64,000 nucleotides of DNA, taken from Cladorhizidae sp. MBARI D1340-BT2. Its lineage: Eukaryota > Porifera > Demospongiae > Poecilosclerida > Cladorhizidae. The notes under the pieces are model-generated. The model worked only from the letters and a program-made list of their open reading frames with translations. It did no database searches and had not been told where the DNA came from. This document shows, piece after piece, positions 51,505-64,000 of the stretch; position 1 is the stretch's first letter, and the number at the start of each line of letters is the position of its first letter. The position numbers were made by a program, and so were the translations under genes. The DNA lies in contig JAQNBH010000010.1 of NCBI GenBank assembly GCA_028752905.1, positions 20,941,308 through 21,005,307 on the forward strand, written 5' to 3'.

Positions 51505-53021
51505 GGGGGGGCTAGGGGTTGGATTTAAATTTAATTTTTTTAATTTATTACAATTTTTTTATCTCGCCCAACTATGCTTCAACATACTGGAAAGGTGGAT
51601 TCCAAGTTACAGAAGATTTGGATGCTCTATTCTGGACTTACAGTGGCTTTTGCACACACCATCCCCCCAGGAAGGCGATCAAGAAGCCTACCTGAATTCA
51701 GTGGGGACAATGGCATTTCCCCCCTTTTTTCCTTTTTTTCTTATGGTTACCACTTTAGAGCTCCGTAGATTCTGTAAACTTCATGGTATGGACTTGATAT
51801 ATAGCTCAAAAGATAGGTCTCTCTGTGTGCTCTCTTTTGATACTAAAATATGTTTCATAGGTATAACTATAGGCAAGTTACTAGACTCTAAAGCGGAGTG
51901 ACCTCAAAAGCTAGAATGCCTCAACCTCTGCCAAGATAACTCCAGATTGCTAAGTGCCAAAAAAATAAAAATGGTACGAGTGGCTAGAGGAAGCCCGCCT
52001 CTATGCAATCACCTTTTTGATTAGGCGTTAAAAATTTATTACCTGGTCAAGCGCGCGGGTAGAAAATTGAAGGCGTTGTAAAAGCAACACCTTCAATTTT
52101 CCACCCACACGCTCGACCAGGTAATAAATTTTTACCGCCTAATCAAAAAGGTGATTGCATAGAGGCGGGCTTCCTCTAGCCACTCGCACCAATTTCAATT
52201 TTTTTGATCTGGAGTTATTCTGGATGGGGACTTTGGGATGCAGGTTTTTGAGGTCCCTCCTCTTTAGGCTCTAGTAACTTGCCTATAGTTATCCTATGAA
52301 ACATATTTTAGTATCAAAAGAGAGCACACAGAGAGACCTATCTTTTGAGCTATATATCAAGTCCATACAATGAAGTTTGCAGAATCTACGGAGCTCTAAA
52401 GTTGTAAACACAAGTTAAAAAGGGGGGGGAGAATGCAGCTGTCTCCCCTGTCAGTGCAAAACCCAAACTTCAATGTTTACATTGCCATAACTTTTTTTGG
52501 TCAAAAATGTTGACTCCTTGCCTCCCGCCCACAATAACTCATTCGAATAATTTTTTTATGTCTAACATTTTATACCATTATGTAGCTCTGTCTTTACTCT
52601 ACAAATTGAATGGTTAAAAAAAAAATTCATTGCCTCTTTTGTGAAGTTATTGATGATCTAATGATGATCTAAGGTAAAATTTTACATTTGTACTCGCCAT
52701 AACTAGTGGATTAAAAAAAGAAAGATTCTAAACCATTCAATTTGTAGCACTATGCATGCTCTAGCCACTGAAGCAATTACAAGCCAATACAAAATACTAG
52801 TAAGGGTGGGGAGTGGGCGGCATCTTCTTCAATGGTGCTTGCTTCTTTGAGTTACTTTGAAGGAGGACAAAAAGAAAGTATATGATATGCATATCATTTG
52901 AAAGCATGACAAGTGGGCTATCTTTTGATAGCAAAATTATGTTCATAGGAGTAGAAACAAAAAAGTTATGATCAGTTGTATTTGAGGTTAACTTTTTTTT
53001 TTAAGTACCCCTAGCACCCCC
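51505..53021. mobile_element. TTAA-flanked fold-back element, copy 3 (1,517 bp)
   Basis: It has the same length and ends as copy 2, exactly 8,010 bp downstream of it, in the same flanking context. TTAA lies at 51501-51504 and 53022-53025. It was duplicated together with its flanks, not inserted anew. Confidence 0.88.
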
Positions 53022-53025
53022 TTAA

Positions 53026-56000
53026 GCCTAGCTGGCATTCTATTAAACTTAGCTGGTATTCTATTAAACCTATTTGGCATTCTATTAAACCTGGCTGGCA
53101 TTCTATTAAACCTAGCTGGCATTCTATTAAACCTAGCTGGCATTCTATAAAACCTAGCTGGCATTCTATTAAACCTAGCTGGCATTCTATTAAACCTAGC
53201 TGGCATTCTATTAAACTTAGCTGGCATTCTATTAAACTTAGCTGGTATTCTATTAAACCTATTTGGCATTCTATTAAACCTAGCTGGCATTCTATTAAAC
53301 TTAGCTGGCATTCTATTAAACTTTGCTGGCATTCTATAACCTAGCTGGCATTCTATTAAACCTAGCTGGCATTCTATTAAACCTAGCTTGCATTCTATTA
53401 AACCTAGCTGGCATTCTATAACCTAGCTGGCATTCTATTAAACCTAGCTGGCATTCTATTAAACTTAGCTGGCATTCTATAACCTAGCTGGCATTCTATT
53501 AAACCTAGCTGGCATTCTATTAAACCTAGCTGGCATTCTATTAAACCTAGCTGGCATTCTATTAAACCTAGAGCTTGCATTCTATTAAATCTAGCTGGCA
53601 TTCTATTAAACTTAGCTGGCATTCTATAACCTAGCTGGCATTCTATTAAGCCTAGCTGGCATTCTATTAAACTTAGCTGGTATTCTATTAAACCTAGCTG
53701 GCATTCTATTAAACCTAGCTGGCATTCTATTAAACTTAGCTGGTATTCTATTAAACCTATTTGGCATTCTATTAAACCTAGCTGGCATTCTATTAAACCT
53801 AGCTGGCATTCTATTAAACCTAGCTGGCATTCTATTAAACCTAGCTGGCATTCTATTAAACCTAGCTGGCATTCTATTAAACCTAGCTGGCATTCTATTA
53901 AACCTAGCTGGCATTCTATTAAACCTAGCTGGCATTCTATAACCTAGCTGGCATTCTATTAAACCTAGCTGGCATTCTATTAAACTTAGATGGCATTCTA
54001 TATATAACCTAGCTGGAATTCTATTAAACCTAGCTGGCATTCTATTAAACCTAGCTGGCATTCTATTAAACCTAGCTGGCATTCTATTAAACCTAGCTGG
54101 CATTCTATTAAACCTAGCTGGCATTCTATTAAACTTAGCTAGCATTCTATAACCTAGCTGGCATTCTATTAAACCTAGCTGGCATTCTATTAAACCTCTG
54201 TGGCATTCTATTAAACCTCTGTGGCATTCTATTAAACTTTGCTGGTATTCTATTAAACCTATTTGGCATTCTATTAAACTTAGCTGGCATTCTATAACCT
54301 AGCTGGCATTCTATTAAACCTAGCTGGCATTCTATTAAACTTAGCTGGCATTCTATAACCTAGCTGGCATTCTATTAAACCTAGCTGGCATTCTATTAAA
54401 CCTAGCTGGCATTCTATTAAACCTAGAGCTTGCATTCTATTAAACCTAGCTGGCATTCTATTAAACTTAGCTGGTATTCTATTAAACCTATTTGGCATTC
54501 TATTAAACCTAGCTGGCATTCTATTAAACCTAGCTGGCATTCTATTAAACCTATTTGGCATTCTATTAAACTTAGCTGGTATTCTATTAAACCTAGCTGG
54601 CATTCTATTAAACCTAACTGGCGTTCTATTAAACTTAGCTGGTATTCTATTAAACCTGGCTGGCATTCTATTAAACCTAGCTGGCATTCTATTAAACCTA
54701 GCTGGCATTCTATAAAACCTAGCTGGCATTCTATTTAACTTAGCTGGTATTCTATTAAACCTATTTGGCATTCTATTAAACCTGGCTGGCATTCTATTAA
54801 ACCTAGCTGGCATTCTATTAAACCTAGCTGGCATTCTATAAAACCTAGCTGGCATTCTATTTAACTTAGCTGGTATTCTATTAAACCTATTTGGCATTCT
54901 ATTAAACTTAGCTGGCATTCTATAACCTAGCTGGCTTTCTATTAAACCTAGCTGGCATTCTATTAAACCTAGCTGGAATTCTATTAAACCTAGCTGTCAT
55001 TCTATTACACCTAGCTGGCATTCTATTAAACCTAGCTGGCATTCTATTAAACCTAGCTGGCATTCTATTAAACCTATTTGGCATTCTATTAAACCTAGCT
55101 GGCATTCTAGCTGGCATTCTATTAAACTTAGCTGGCATTCTATAACCTAGCTGGCATTCTAGCTGGCATTCTATTAAACTTAGCTGGTATTCTATTAAAC
55201 CTAGCTGGCAATCTATTAAACCTAGCTGGCATTCTATTAAACCTAGCTGGCATTCTATTAAACCTAGCTGGCATTCTATTAAACCTAGCTGGCATTCTAG
55301 TAAACTTAGCTGGCATTCTATAACCTAGCTGGCATTCTATTAAACCTAGCTGGCATTCTATTAAACCTAGCTGGCATTCTATTAAACTTAGCTGGCATTC
55401 TATAACCTAGCTGGCATTCTATTAAACCTAGCTGGCATTCTATTAAACCTAACTGGCATTCTATTAAACCTAGCTGGCATTCTATTAAACCTAGCTGGCA
55501 TTCTATTAAACCTAGCTGGCATTCTATTAAACTTAGCTGGTATTCTATTAAACCTATTTGGTATTCTATTAAACCTAGCTGGCATTCTATTAAACCTATT
55601 TGGCATTCTATTAAACTTAGCTGGTATTCTATTAAACCTAGCTGGCATTCTATTAAACCTAACTGGCGTTCTATTAAACTTAGCTGGTATTCTATTAAAC
55701 CTAGCTGGCATTCTATTAAACCTAGCTGGCATTCTATTAAGCCTAGCTGGCATTCTATTAAACTTAGCTGGTATTCTATTAAACCTATTTGGCATTCTAT
55801 TAAACCTAGCTGGCATTCTATAACCTAGCTGGCATTCTATTAAACCTAGCTGGCATTCTATAACCTAGCTGGCATTCTATTAAACCTAGCTGGCATTCTA
55901 TTAAACCTAACTGGCATTCTATTAAACCTAGCTGGCATTCTATTAAACCTAGCTGGCATTCTATTAAACCTAGCTGGCATTCTATTAAACTTAGCTGGTA

Positions 56001-59000
56001 TTCTATTAAACCTATTTGGTATTCTATTAAACCTAGCTGGCATTCTATTAAACCTAGCTGGCATTCTATTAAACCTATTTGGCATTCTATTAAACTTAGC
56101 TGGTATTCTATTAAACCTAGCTGGCATTCTATTAAACCTAACTGGCGTTCTATTAAACTTAGCTGGTATTCTATTAAACCTAGCTGGCATTCTATTAAAC
56201 CTAGCTGGCATTCTATTAAGCCTAGCTGGCATTCTATTAAACTTAGCTGGTATTCTATTAAACCTATTTGGCATTCTATTAAACCTGGCTGGCATTCTAT
56301 TAAACCTAGCTGGCATTCTATTAAACCTAGCTGGCATTCTATAAAACCTAGCTGGCATTCTATTAAACCTAGCTGGCATTCTATTAAACCTAGCTGGCAT
56401 TCTATTAAACTTAGCTGGCATTCTATTAAACTTAGCTGGTATTCTATTAAACCTATTTGGCATTCTATTAAACCTAGCTGGCATTCTATTAAACTTAGCT
56501 GGCATTCTATTAAACTTTGCTGGCATTCTATAACCTAGCTGGCATTCTATTAAACCTAGCTGGCATTCTATTAAACCTAGCTTGCATTCTATTAAACCTA
56601 GCTGGCATTCTATAACCTAGCTGGCATTCTATTAAACCTAGCTGGCATTCTATTAAACTTAGCTGGCATTCTATAACCTAGCTGGCATTCTATTAAACCT
56701 AGCTGGCATTCTATTAAACCTAGCTGGCATTCTATTAAACCTAGCTGGCATTCTATTAAACCTAGAGCTTGCATTCTATTAAATCTAGCTGGCATTCTAT
56801 TAAACTTAGCTGGCATTCTATAACCTAGCTGGCATTCTATTAAGCCTAGCTGGCATTCTATTAAACTTAGCTGGTATTCTATTAAACCTAGCTGGCATTC
56901 TATTAAACCTAGCTGGCATTCTATTAAACTTAGCTGGTATTCTATTAAACCTATTTGGCATTCTATTAAACCTAGCTGGCATTCTATTAAACCTAGCTGG
57001 CATTCTATTAAACCTAGCTGGCATTCTATTAAACCTAGCTGGCATTCTATTAAACCTAGCTGGCATTCTATTAAACCTAGCTGGCATTCTATTAAACCTA
57101 GCTGGCATTCTATTAAACCTAGCTGGCATTCTATAACCTAGCTGGCATTCTATTAAACCTAGCTGGCATTCTATTAAACTTAGATGGCATTCTATAACCT
57201 AGCTGGAATTCTATTAAACCTAGCTGGCATTCTATTAAACCTAGCTGGCATTCTATTAAACCTAGCTGGCATTCTATTAAACCTAGCTGGCATTCTATTA
57301 AACCTAGCTGGCATTCTATTAAACCTAGCTGGCATTCTATTAAACTTAGCTAGCATTCTATAACCTAGCTGGCATTCTATTAAACCTAGCTGGCATTCTA
57401 TTAAACCTCTGTGGCATTCTATTAAACTTTGCTGGTATTCTATTAAACCTATTTGGCATTCTATTAAACTTAGCTGGCATTCTATAACCTAGCTGGCATT
57501 CTATTAAACCTAGCTGGCATTCTATTAAACTTAGCTGGCATTCTATAACCTAGCTGGCATTCTATTAAACCTAGCTGGCATTCTATTAAACCTAGCTGGC
57601 ATTCTATTAAACCTAGCTGGCATTCTATTAAACCTAGAGCTTGCATTCTATTAAATCTAGCTGGCATTCTATTAAACCTAGCTGGCATTCTATTAAACTT
57701 AGCTGGTATTCTATTAAACCTATTTGGCATTCTATTAAACCTAGCTGGCATTCTATTAAACCTAGCTGGCATTCTATTAAACCTATTTGGCATTCTATTA
57801 AACTTAGCTGGTATTCTATTAAACCTAGCTGGCATTCTATTAAACCTAACTGGCGTTCTATTAAACTTAGCTGGTATTCTATTAAACCTGGCTGGCATTC
57901 TATTAAACCTAGCTGGCATTCTATTAAACCTAGCTGGCATTCTATAAAACCTAGCTGGCATTCTATTTAACTTAGCTGGTATTCTATTAAACCTATTTGG
58001 CATTCTATTAAACCTGGCTGGCATTCTATTAAACCTAGCTGGCATTCTATTAAACCTAGCTGGCATTCTATAAAACCTAGCTGGCATTCTATTTAACTTA
58101 GCTGGTATTCTATTAAACCTATTTGGCATTCTATTAAACTTAGCTGGCATTCTATAACCTAGCTGGCTTTCTATTAAACCTAGCTGGCATTCTATTAAAC
58201 CTAGCTGGAATTCTATTAAACCTAGCTGTCATTCTATTACACCTAGCTGGCATTCTATTAAACCTAGCTGGCATTCTATTAAACCTAGCTGGCATTCTAT
58301 TAAACCTATTTGGCATTCTATTAAACCTAGCTGGCATTCTAGCTGGCATTCTATTAAACTTAGCTGGCATTCTATAACCTAGCTGGCATTCTAGCTGGCA
58401 TTCTATTAAACTTAGCTGGTATTCTATTAAACCTAGCTGGCAATCTATTAAACCTAGCTGGCATTCTATTAAACCTAGCTGGCATTCTATTAAACCTAGC
58501 TGGCATTCTATTAAACCTAGCTGGCATTCTAGTAAACTTAGCTGGCATTCTATAACCTAGCTGGCATTCTATTAAACCTAGCTGGCATTCTATTAAACCT
58601 AGCTGGCATTCTATTAAACTTAGCTGGCATTCTATAACCTAGCTGGCATTCTATTAAACCTAGCTGGCATTCTATTAAACCTAACTGGCATTCTATTAAA
58701 CCTAGCTGGCATTCTATTAAACCTAGCTGGCATTCTATTAAACCTAGCTGGCATTCTATTAAACTTAGCTGGTATTCTATTAAACCTATTTGGTATTCTA
58801 TTAAACCTAGCTGGCATTCTATTAAACCTATTTGGCATTCTATTAAACTTAGCTGGTATTCTATTAAACCTAGCTGGCATTCTATTAAACCTAACTGGCG
58901 TTCTATTAAACTTAGCTGGTATTCTATTAAACCTAGCTGGCATTCTATTAAACCTAGCTGGCATTCTATTAAGCCTAGCTGGCATTCTATTAAACTTAGC

Positions 59001-59447
59001 TGGTATTCTATTAAACCTATTTGGCATTCTATTAAACCTAGCTGGCATTCTATAACCTAGCTGGCATTCTATTAAACCTAGCTGGCATTCTATAACCTAG
59101 CTGGCATTCTATTAAACCTAGCTGGCATTCTATTAAACCTAACTGGCATTCTATTAAACCTAGCTGGCATTCTATTAAACCTAGCTGGCATTCTATTAAA
59201 CCTAGCTGGCATTCTATTAAACTTAGCTGGTATTCTATTAAACCTATTTGGTATTCTATTAAACCTAGCTGGCATTCTATTAAACCTAGCTGGCATTCTA
59301 TTAAACCTATTTGGCATTCTATTAAACTTAGCTGGTATTCTATTAAACCTAGCTGGCATTCTATTAAACCTAACTGGCGTTCTATTAAACTTAGCTGGTA
59401 TTCTATTAAACCTAGCTGGCATTCTATTAAACCTAGCTGGCATTCTA
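53026..59447. repeat. 21-bp satellite, block D (6.4 kb)
   Basis: It contains an empty insertion site (TTAA at 56216-56219). It matches block C at an offset of 8,010 bp up to about 57 kb, then at 7,989 bp after loss of one monomer near 57.4 kb. Confidence 0.97.
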
Positions 59448-59451
59448 TTAA

Positions 59452-60977
59452 GGGGGGGCTAGGGGTTGGATTTAAATTTAATTTTTTTAATTTATTACAA
59501 TTTTTTTATCTCGCCCAACTATGCTTCAACATACTGGAAAGGTGGATTCCAAGTTACAGAAGATTTGGATGCTCTATTCTGGACTTACAGTGGCTTTTGC
59601 ACACACCATCCCCCCAGGAAGGCGATCAAGAAGCCTACCTGAATTCAGTGGGGACAATGGCATTTCCCCCCTTTTTTCCTTTTTTTCTTATGGTTACCAC
59701 TTTAGAGCTCCGTAGATTCTGTAAACTTCATGGTATGGACTTGATATATAGCTCAAAAGATAGGTCTCTCTGTGTGCTCTCTTTTGATACTAAAATATGT
59801 TTCATAGGTATAACTATAGGCAAGTTACTAGACTCTAAAGCGGAGTGACCTCAAAAGCTAGAATGCCTCAACCTCTGCCAAGATAACTCCAGATTGCTAA
59901 GTGCCAAAAAAATAAAAATGGTACGAGTGGCTAGAGGAAGCCCGCCTCTATGCAATCACCTTTTTGATTAGGCGTTAAAAATTTATTACCTGGTCAAGCG
60001 CGCGGGTAGAAAATTGAAGGCGTTGTAAAAGCAACACCTTCAATTTTCCACCCACACGCTCGACCAGGTAATAAATTTTTACCGCCTAATCAAAAAGGTG
60101 ATTGCATAGAGGCGGGCTTCCTCTAGCCACTCGCACCAATTTCAATTTTTTTGCACTTAGCAATCTGGAGTTATTCTGGATGGGGACTTTGGGATGCAGG
60201 TTTTTGAGGTCCCTCCTCTTTAGGCTCTAGTAACTTGCCTATAGTTATCCTATGAAACATATTTTAGTATCAAAAGAGAGCACACAGAGAGACCTATCTT
60301 TTGAGCTATATATCAAGTCCATACAATGAAGTTTGCAGAATCTACGGAGCTCTAAAGTTGTAAACACAAGTTAAAAAGGGGGGGGAGAATGCAGCTGTCT
60401 CCCCTGTCAGTGCAAAACCCAAACTTCAATGTTTACATTGCCATAACTTTTTTTGGTCAAAAATGTTGACTCCTTGCCTCCCGCCCACAATAACTCATTC
60501 GAATAATTTTTTTATGTCTAACATTTTATACCATTATGTAGCTCTGTCTTTACTCTACAAATTGAATGGTTAAAAAAAAAATTCATTGCCTCTTTTGTGA
60601 AGTTATTGATGATCTAATGATGATCTAAGGTAAAATTTTACATTTGTACTCGCCATAACTAGTGGATTAAAAAAAGAAAGATTCTAAACCATTCAATTTG
60701 TAGCACTATGCATGCTCTAGCCACTGAAGCAATTACAAGCCAATACAAAATACTAGTAAGGGTGGGGAGTGGGCGGCATCTTCTTCAATGGTGCTTGCTT
60801 CTTTGAGTTACTTTGAAGGAGGACAAAAAGAAAGTATATGATATGCATATCATTTGAAAGCATGACAAGTGGGCTATCTTTTGATAGCAAAATTATGTTC
60901 ATAGGAGTAGAAACAAAAAAGTTATGATCAGTTGTATTTGAGGTTAACTTTTTTTTTTAAGTACCCCTAGCACCCCC
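59452..60977. mobile_element. TTAA-flanked fold-back element, copy 4 (1,526 bp)
   Basis: This copy is 9 bp longer than copies 1-3. At 60150-60166 it reads TTTGCACTTAGCAATCTGG where the others read TTTGATCTGG. The extra bases restore pairing with the left arm (CCAGATTGCTAAGTGCC), so this copy is probably closest to the inserted form. TTAA lies at 59448-59451 and 60978-60981. Confidence 0.88.
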
Positions 60978-60981
60978 TTAA

Positions 60982-63900
60982 GCCTAGCTGGCATTCTATT
61001 AAACTTAGCTGGTATTCTATTAAACCTATTTGGCATTCTATTAAACCTGGCTGGCATTCTATTAAACCTAGCTGGCATTCTATTAAACCTAGCTGGCATT
61101 CTATAAAACCTAGCTGGCATTCTATTAAACCTAGCTGGCATTCTATTAAACTTAGCTGGCATTCTATTAAACTTAGCTGGTATTCTATTAAACCTATTTG
61201 GCATTCTATTAAACCTAGCTGGCATTCTATTAAACTTAGCTGGCATTCTATTAAACTTTGCTGGCATTCTATAACCTAGCTGGCATTCTATTAAACCTAG
61301 CTGGCATTCTATTAAACCTAGCTTGCATTCTATTAAACCTAGCTGGCATTCTATAACCTAGCTGGCATTCTATTAAACCTAGCTGGCATTCTATTAAACT
61401 TAGCTGGCATTCTATAACCTAGCTGGCATTCTATTAAACCTAGCTGGCATTCTATTAAACCTAGCTGGCATTCTATTAAACCTAGCTGGCATTCTATTAA
61501 ACCTAGAGCTTGCATTCTATTAAATCTAGCTGGCATTCTATTAAACTTAGCTGGCATTCTATAACCTAGCTGGCATTCTATTAAGCCTAGCTGGCATTCT
61601 ATTAAACTTAGCTGGTATTCTATTAAACCTAGCTGGCATTCTATTAAACCTAGCTGGCATTCTATTAAACTTAGCTGGTATTCTATTAAACCTATTTGGC
61701 ATTCTATTAAACCTAGCTGGCATTCTATTAAACCTAGCTGGCATTCTATTAAACCTAGCTGGCATTCTATTAAACCTAGCTGGCATTCTATTAAACCTAG
61801 CTGGCATTCTATTAAACCTAGCTGGCATTCTATTAAACCTAGCTGGCATTCTATTAAACCTAGCTGGCATTCTATAACCTAGCTGGCATTCTATTAAACC
61901 TAGCTGGCATTCTATTAAACTTAGATGGCATTCTATAACCTAGCTGGAATTCTATTAAACCTAGCTGGCATTCTATTAAACCTAGCTGGCATTCTATTAA
62001 ACCTAGCTGGCATTCTATTAAACCTAGCTGGCATTCTATTAAACCTAGCTGGCATTCTATTAAACTTAGCTAGCATTCTATAACCTAGCTGGCATTCTAT
62101 TAAACCTAGCTGGCATTCTATTAAACCTAGCTGGCATTCTATTAAACCTCTGTGGCATTCTATTAAACGTTGCTGGTATTCTATTAAACCTATTTGGCAT
62201 TCTATTAAACTTAGCTGGCATTCTATAACCTAGCTGGCATTCTATTAAACCTAGCTGGCATTCTATTAAACTTAGCTGGCATTCTATAACCTAGCTGGCA
62301 TTCTATTAAACCTAGCTGGCATTCTATTAAACCTAGCTGGCATTCTATTAAACCTAGCTGGCATTCTATTAAACCTAGAGCTTGCATTCTATTAAATCTA
62401 GCTGGCATTCTATTAAACCTAGCTGGCATTCTATTAAACTTAGCTGGTATTCTATTAAACCTATTTGGCATTCTATTAAACCTAGCTGGCATTCTATTAA
62501 ACCTAGCTGGCATTCTATTAAACCTATTTGGCATTCTATTAAACTTAGCTGGTATTCTATTAAACCTAGCTGGCATTCTATTAAACCTAACTGGCGTTCT
62601 ATTAAACTTAGCTGGTATTCTATTAAACCTGGCTGGCATTCTATTAAACCTAGCTGGCATTCTATTAAACCTAGCTGGCATTCTATAAAACCTAGCTGGC
62701 ATTCTATTTAACTTAGCTGGTATTCTATTAAACCTATTTGGCATTCTATTAAACCTGGCTGGCATTCTATTAAACCTAGCTGGCATTCTATTAAACCTAG
62801 CTGGCATTCTATAAAACCTAGCTGGCATTCTATTTAACTTAGCTGGTATTCTATTAAACCTATTTGGCATTCTATTAAACTTAGCTGGCATTCTATAACC
62901 TAGCTGGCTTTCTATTAAACCTAGCTGGCATTCTATTAAACCTAGCTGGAATTCTATTAAACCTAGCTGTCATTCTATTACACCTAGCTGGCATTCTATT
63001 AAACCTAGCTGGCATTCTATTAAACCTAGCTGGCATTCTATTAAACCTATTTGGCATTCTATTAAACCTAGCTGGCATTCTAGCTGGCATTCTATTAAAC
63101 TTAGCTGGCATTCTATAACCTAGCTGGCATTCTAGCTGGCATTCTATTAAACTTAGCTGGTATTCTATTAAACCTAGCTGGCAATCTATTAAACCTAGCT
63201 GGCATTCTATTAAACCTAGCTGGCATTCTATTAAACCTAGCTGGCATTCTATTAAACCTAGCTGGCATTCTATTAAACCTAGCTGGCATTCTATTAAACT
63301 TAGCTGGCATTCTATAACCTAGCTGGCATTCTATTAAACCTAGCTGGCATTCTATTAAACCTAGCTGGCATTCTATTAAACTTAGCTGGCATTCTATAAC
63401 CTAGCTGGCATTCTATTAAACCTAGCTGGCATTCTATTAAACCTAACTGGCATTCTATTAAACCTAGCTGGCATTCTATTAAACCTAGCTGGCATTCTAT
63501 TAAACCTAGCTGGCATTCTATTAAACTTAGCTGGTATTCTATTAAACCTATTTGGTATTCTATTAAACCTAGCTGGCATTCTATTAAACCTATTTGGCAT
63601 TCTATTAAACTTAGCTGGTATTCTATTAAACCTAGCTGGCATTCTATTAAACCTAACTGGCGTTCTATTAAACTTAGCTGGTATTCTATTAAACCTAGCT
63701 GGCATTCTATTAAACCTAGCTGGCATTCTATTAAGCCTAGCTGGCATTCTATTAAACTTAGCTGGTATTCTATTAAACCTATTTGGCATTCTATTAAACC
63801 TGGCTGGCATTCTATTAAACCTAGCTGGCATTCTATTAAACCTAGCTGGCATTCTATAAAACCTAGCTGGCATTCTATTAAACCTAGCTGGCATTCTATT

Positions 63901-64000
63901 AAACCTAGCTGGCATTCTATTAAACTTAGCTGGCATTCTATTAAACTTAGCTGGTATTCTATTAAACCTATTTGGCATTCTATTAAACCTAGCTGGCATT
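60982..64000. repeat. 21-bp satellite, block E (runs off the window)
   Basis: The array continues unbroken to the last base, so its true extent is unknown. The first part matches the right flank of the other copies but lacks one monomer. Confidence 0.97.

Larger units (their letters stand above)
38900..57400. repeat. 8,010-bp higher-order repeat, over two periods
   Basis: Landmarks recur exactly 8,010 bp apart: for example 38900/46910/54920, 39838/47848/55858, 40590/48600/56610, 43495/51505. Each unit contains one element copy and one empty site. Small differences between units are confined to whole-monomer gains or losses and a few bases. Confidence 0.9.

Noticed and set aside
21019..64000. 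Hundreds of NRMPARF, GILLNLA, HSIKPSW and IECQLGL repeat frames
   Set aside because: A 21-bp monomer is seven codons, and four of its six frames lack stops. Frames end wherever an 18-bp monomer or other indel occurs, with no start context, splice sites or unique sequence.

Overview
The window is animal nuclear DNA. It holds a multi-exon gene with GT-AG introns, some only about 60 bp long, and very abundant tandem repeats; there are no operons or bacterial signals. The gene's introns and the head-to-head gene arrangement suggest an invertebrate, possibly an early-branching animal such as a sponge, but the sequence does not fix the species.

1-7 kb. This part is mostly non-coding. It holds fragments of minus-strand genes: a candidate exon with five perfect 84-bp repeats (887-1327), a likely first coding exon whose ATG overlaps a TGACGTCA site (3453-3490), and a 2.6-kb array of about 11-bp units (3671-6247). 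At 6892-7052 two genes start head to head, with start codons possibly only 23 bp apart.

7-19.2 kb. The one clearly recognisable gene is a plus-strand DDX24/Mak5-type DEAD-box RNA helicase. I can join eight exons in a consistent reading frame (1,676 coding bases). They cover the Q motif, Walker A, PTRELA, a TTGR version of motif Ib, DEAD, SAT and motif IV. The larger introns carry unrelated arrays: a 44-bp repeat and about 800 bp of (TTA)n in intron 3; 33-bp, 24-bp and about 22-bp arrays plus a 1.95-kb inverted-repeat element in intron 5; a roughly 50-bp array in intron 6; a 33-bp polypyrimidine array in intron 7; and a G-rich array in intron 8. Motifs V and VI are not found anywhere in the window.

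21-64 kb. A satellite with a 21-bp monomer (core CTATTAAACCTAGCTGG) runs to the window edge, roughly 1,700-1,800 monomers. Four copies of a 1.52-kb non-coding element interrupt it. The element is bounded by TTAA on both sides, has 15-bp terminal inverted repeats and a long internal inverted repeat of about 320-bp arms. The same array also holds uninterrupted copies of the same site, where a single TTAA replaces the element. Filled and empty sites alternate in a large unit of 8,010 bp. The sequence therefore records a history: 21-bp monomer, then a roughly 3.2-3.3-kb repeat, then insertion of the element into one copy, then amplification of the filled-plus-empty pair. This is the most interesting structure in the window.
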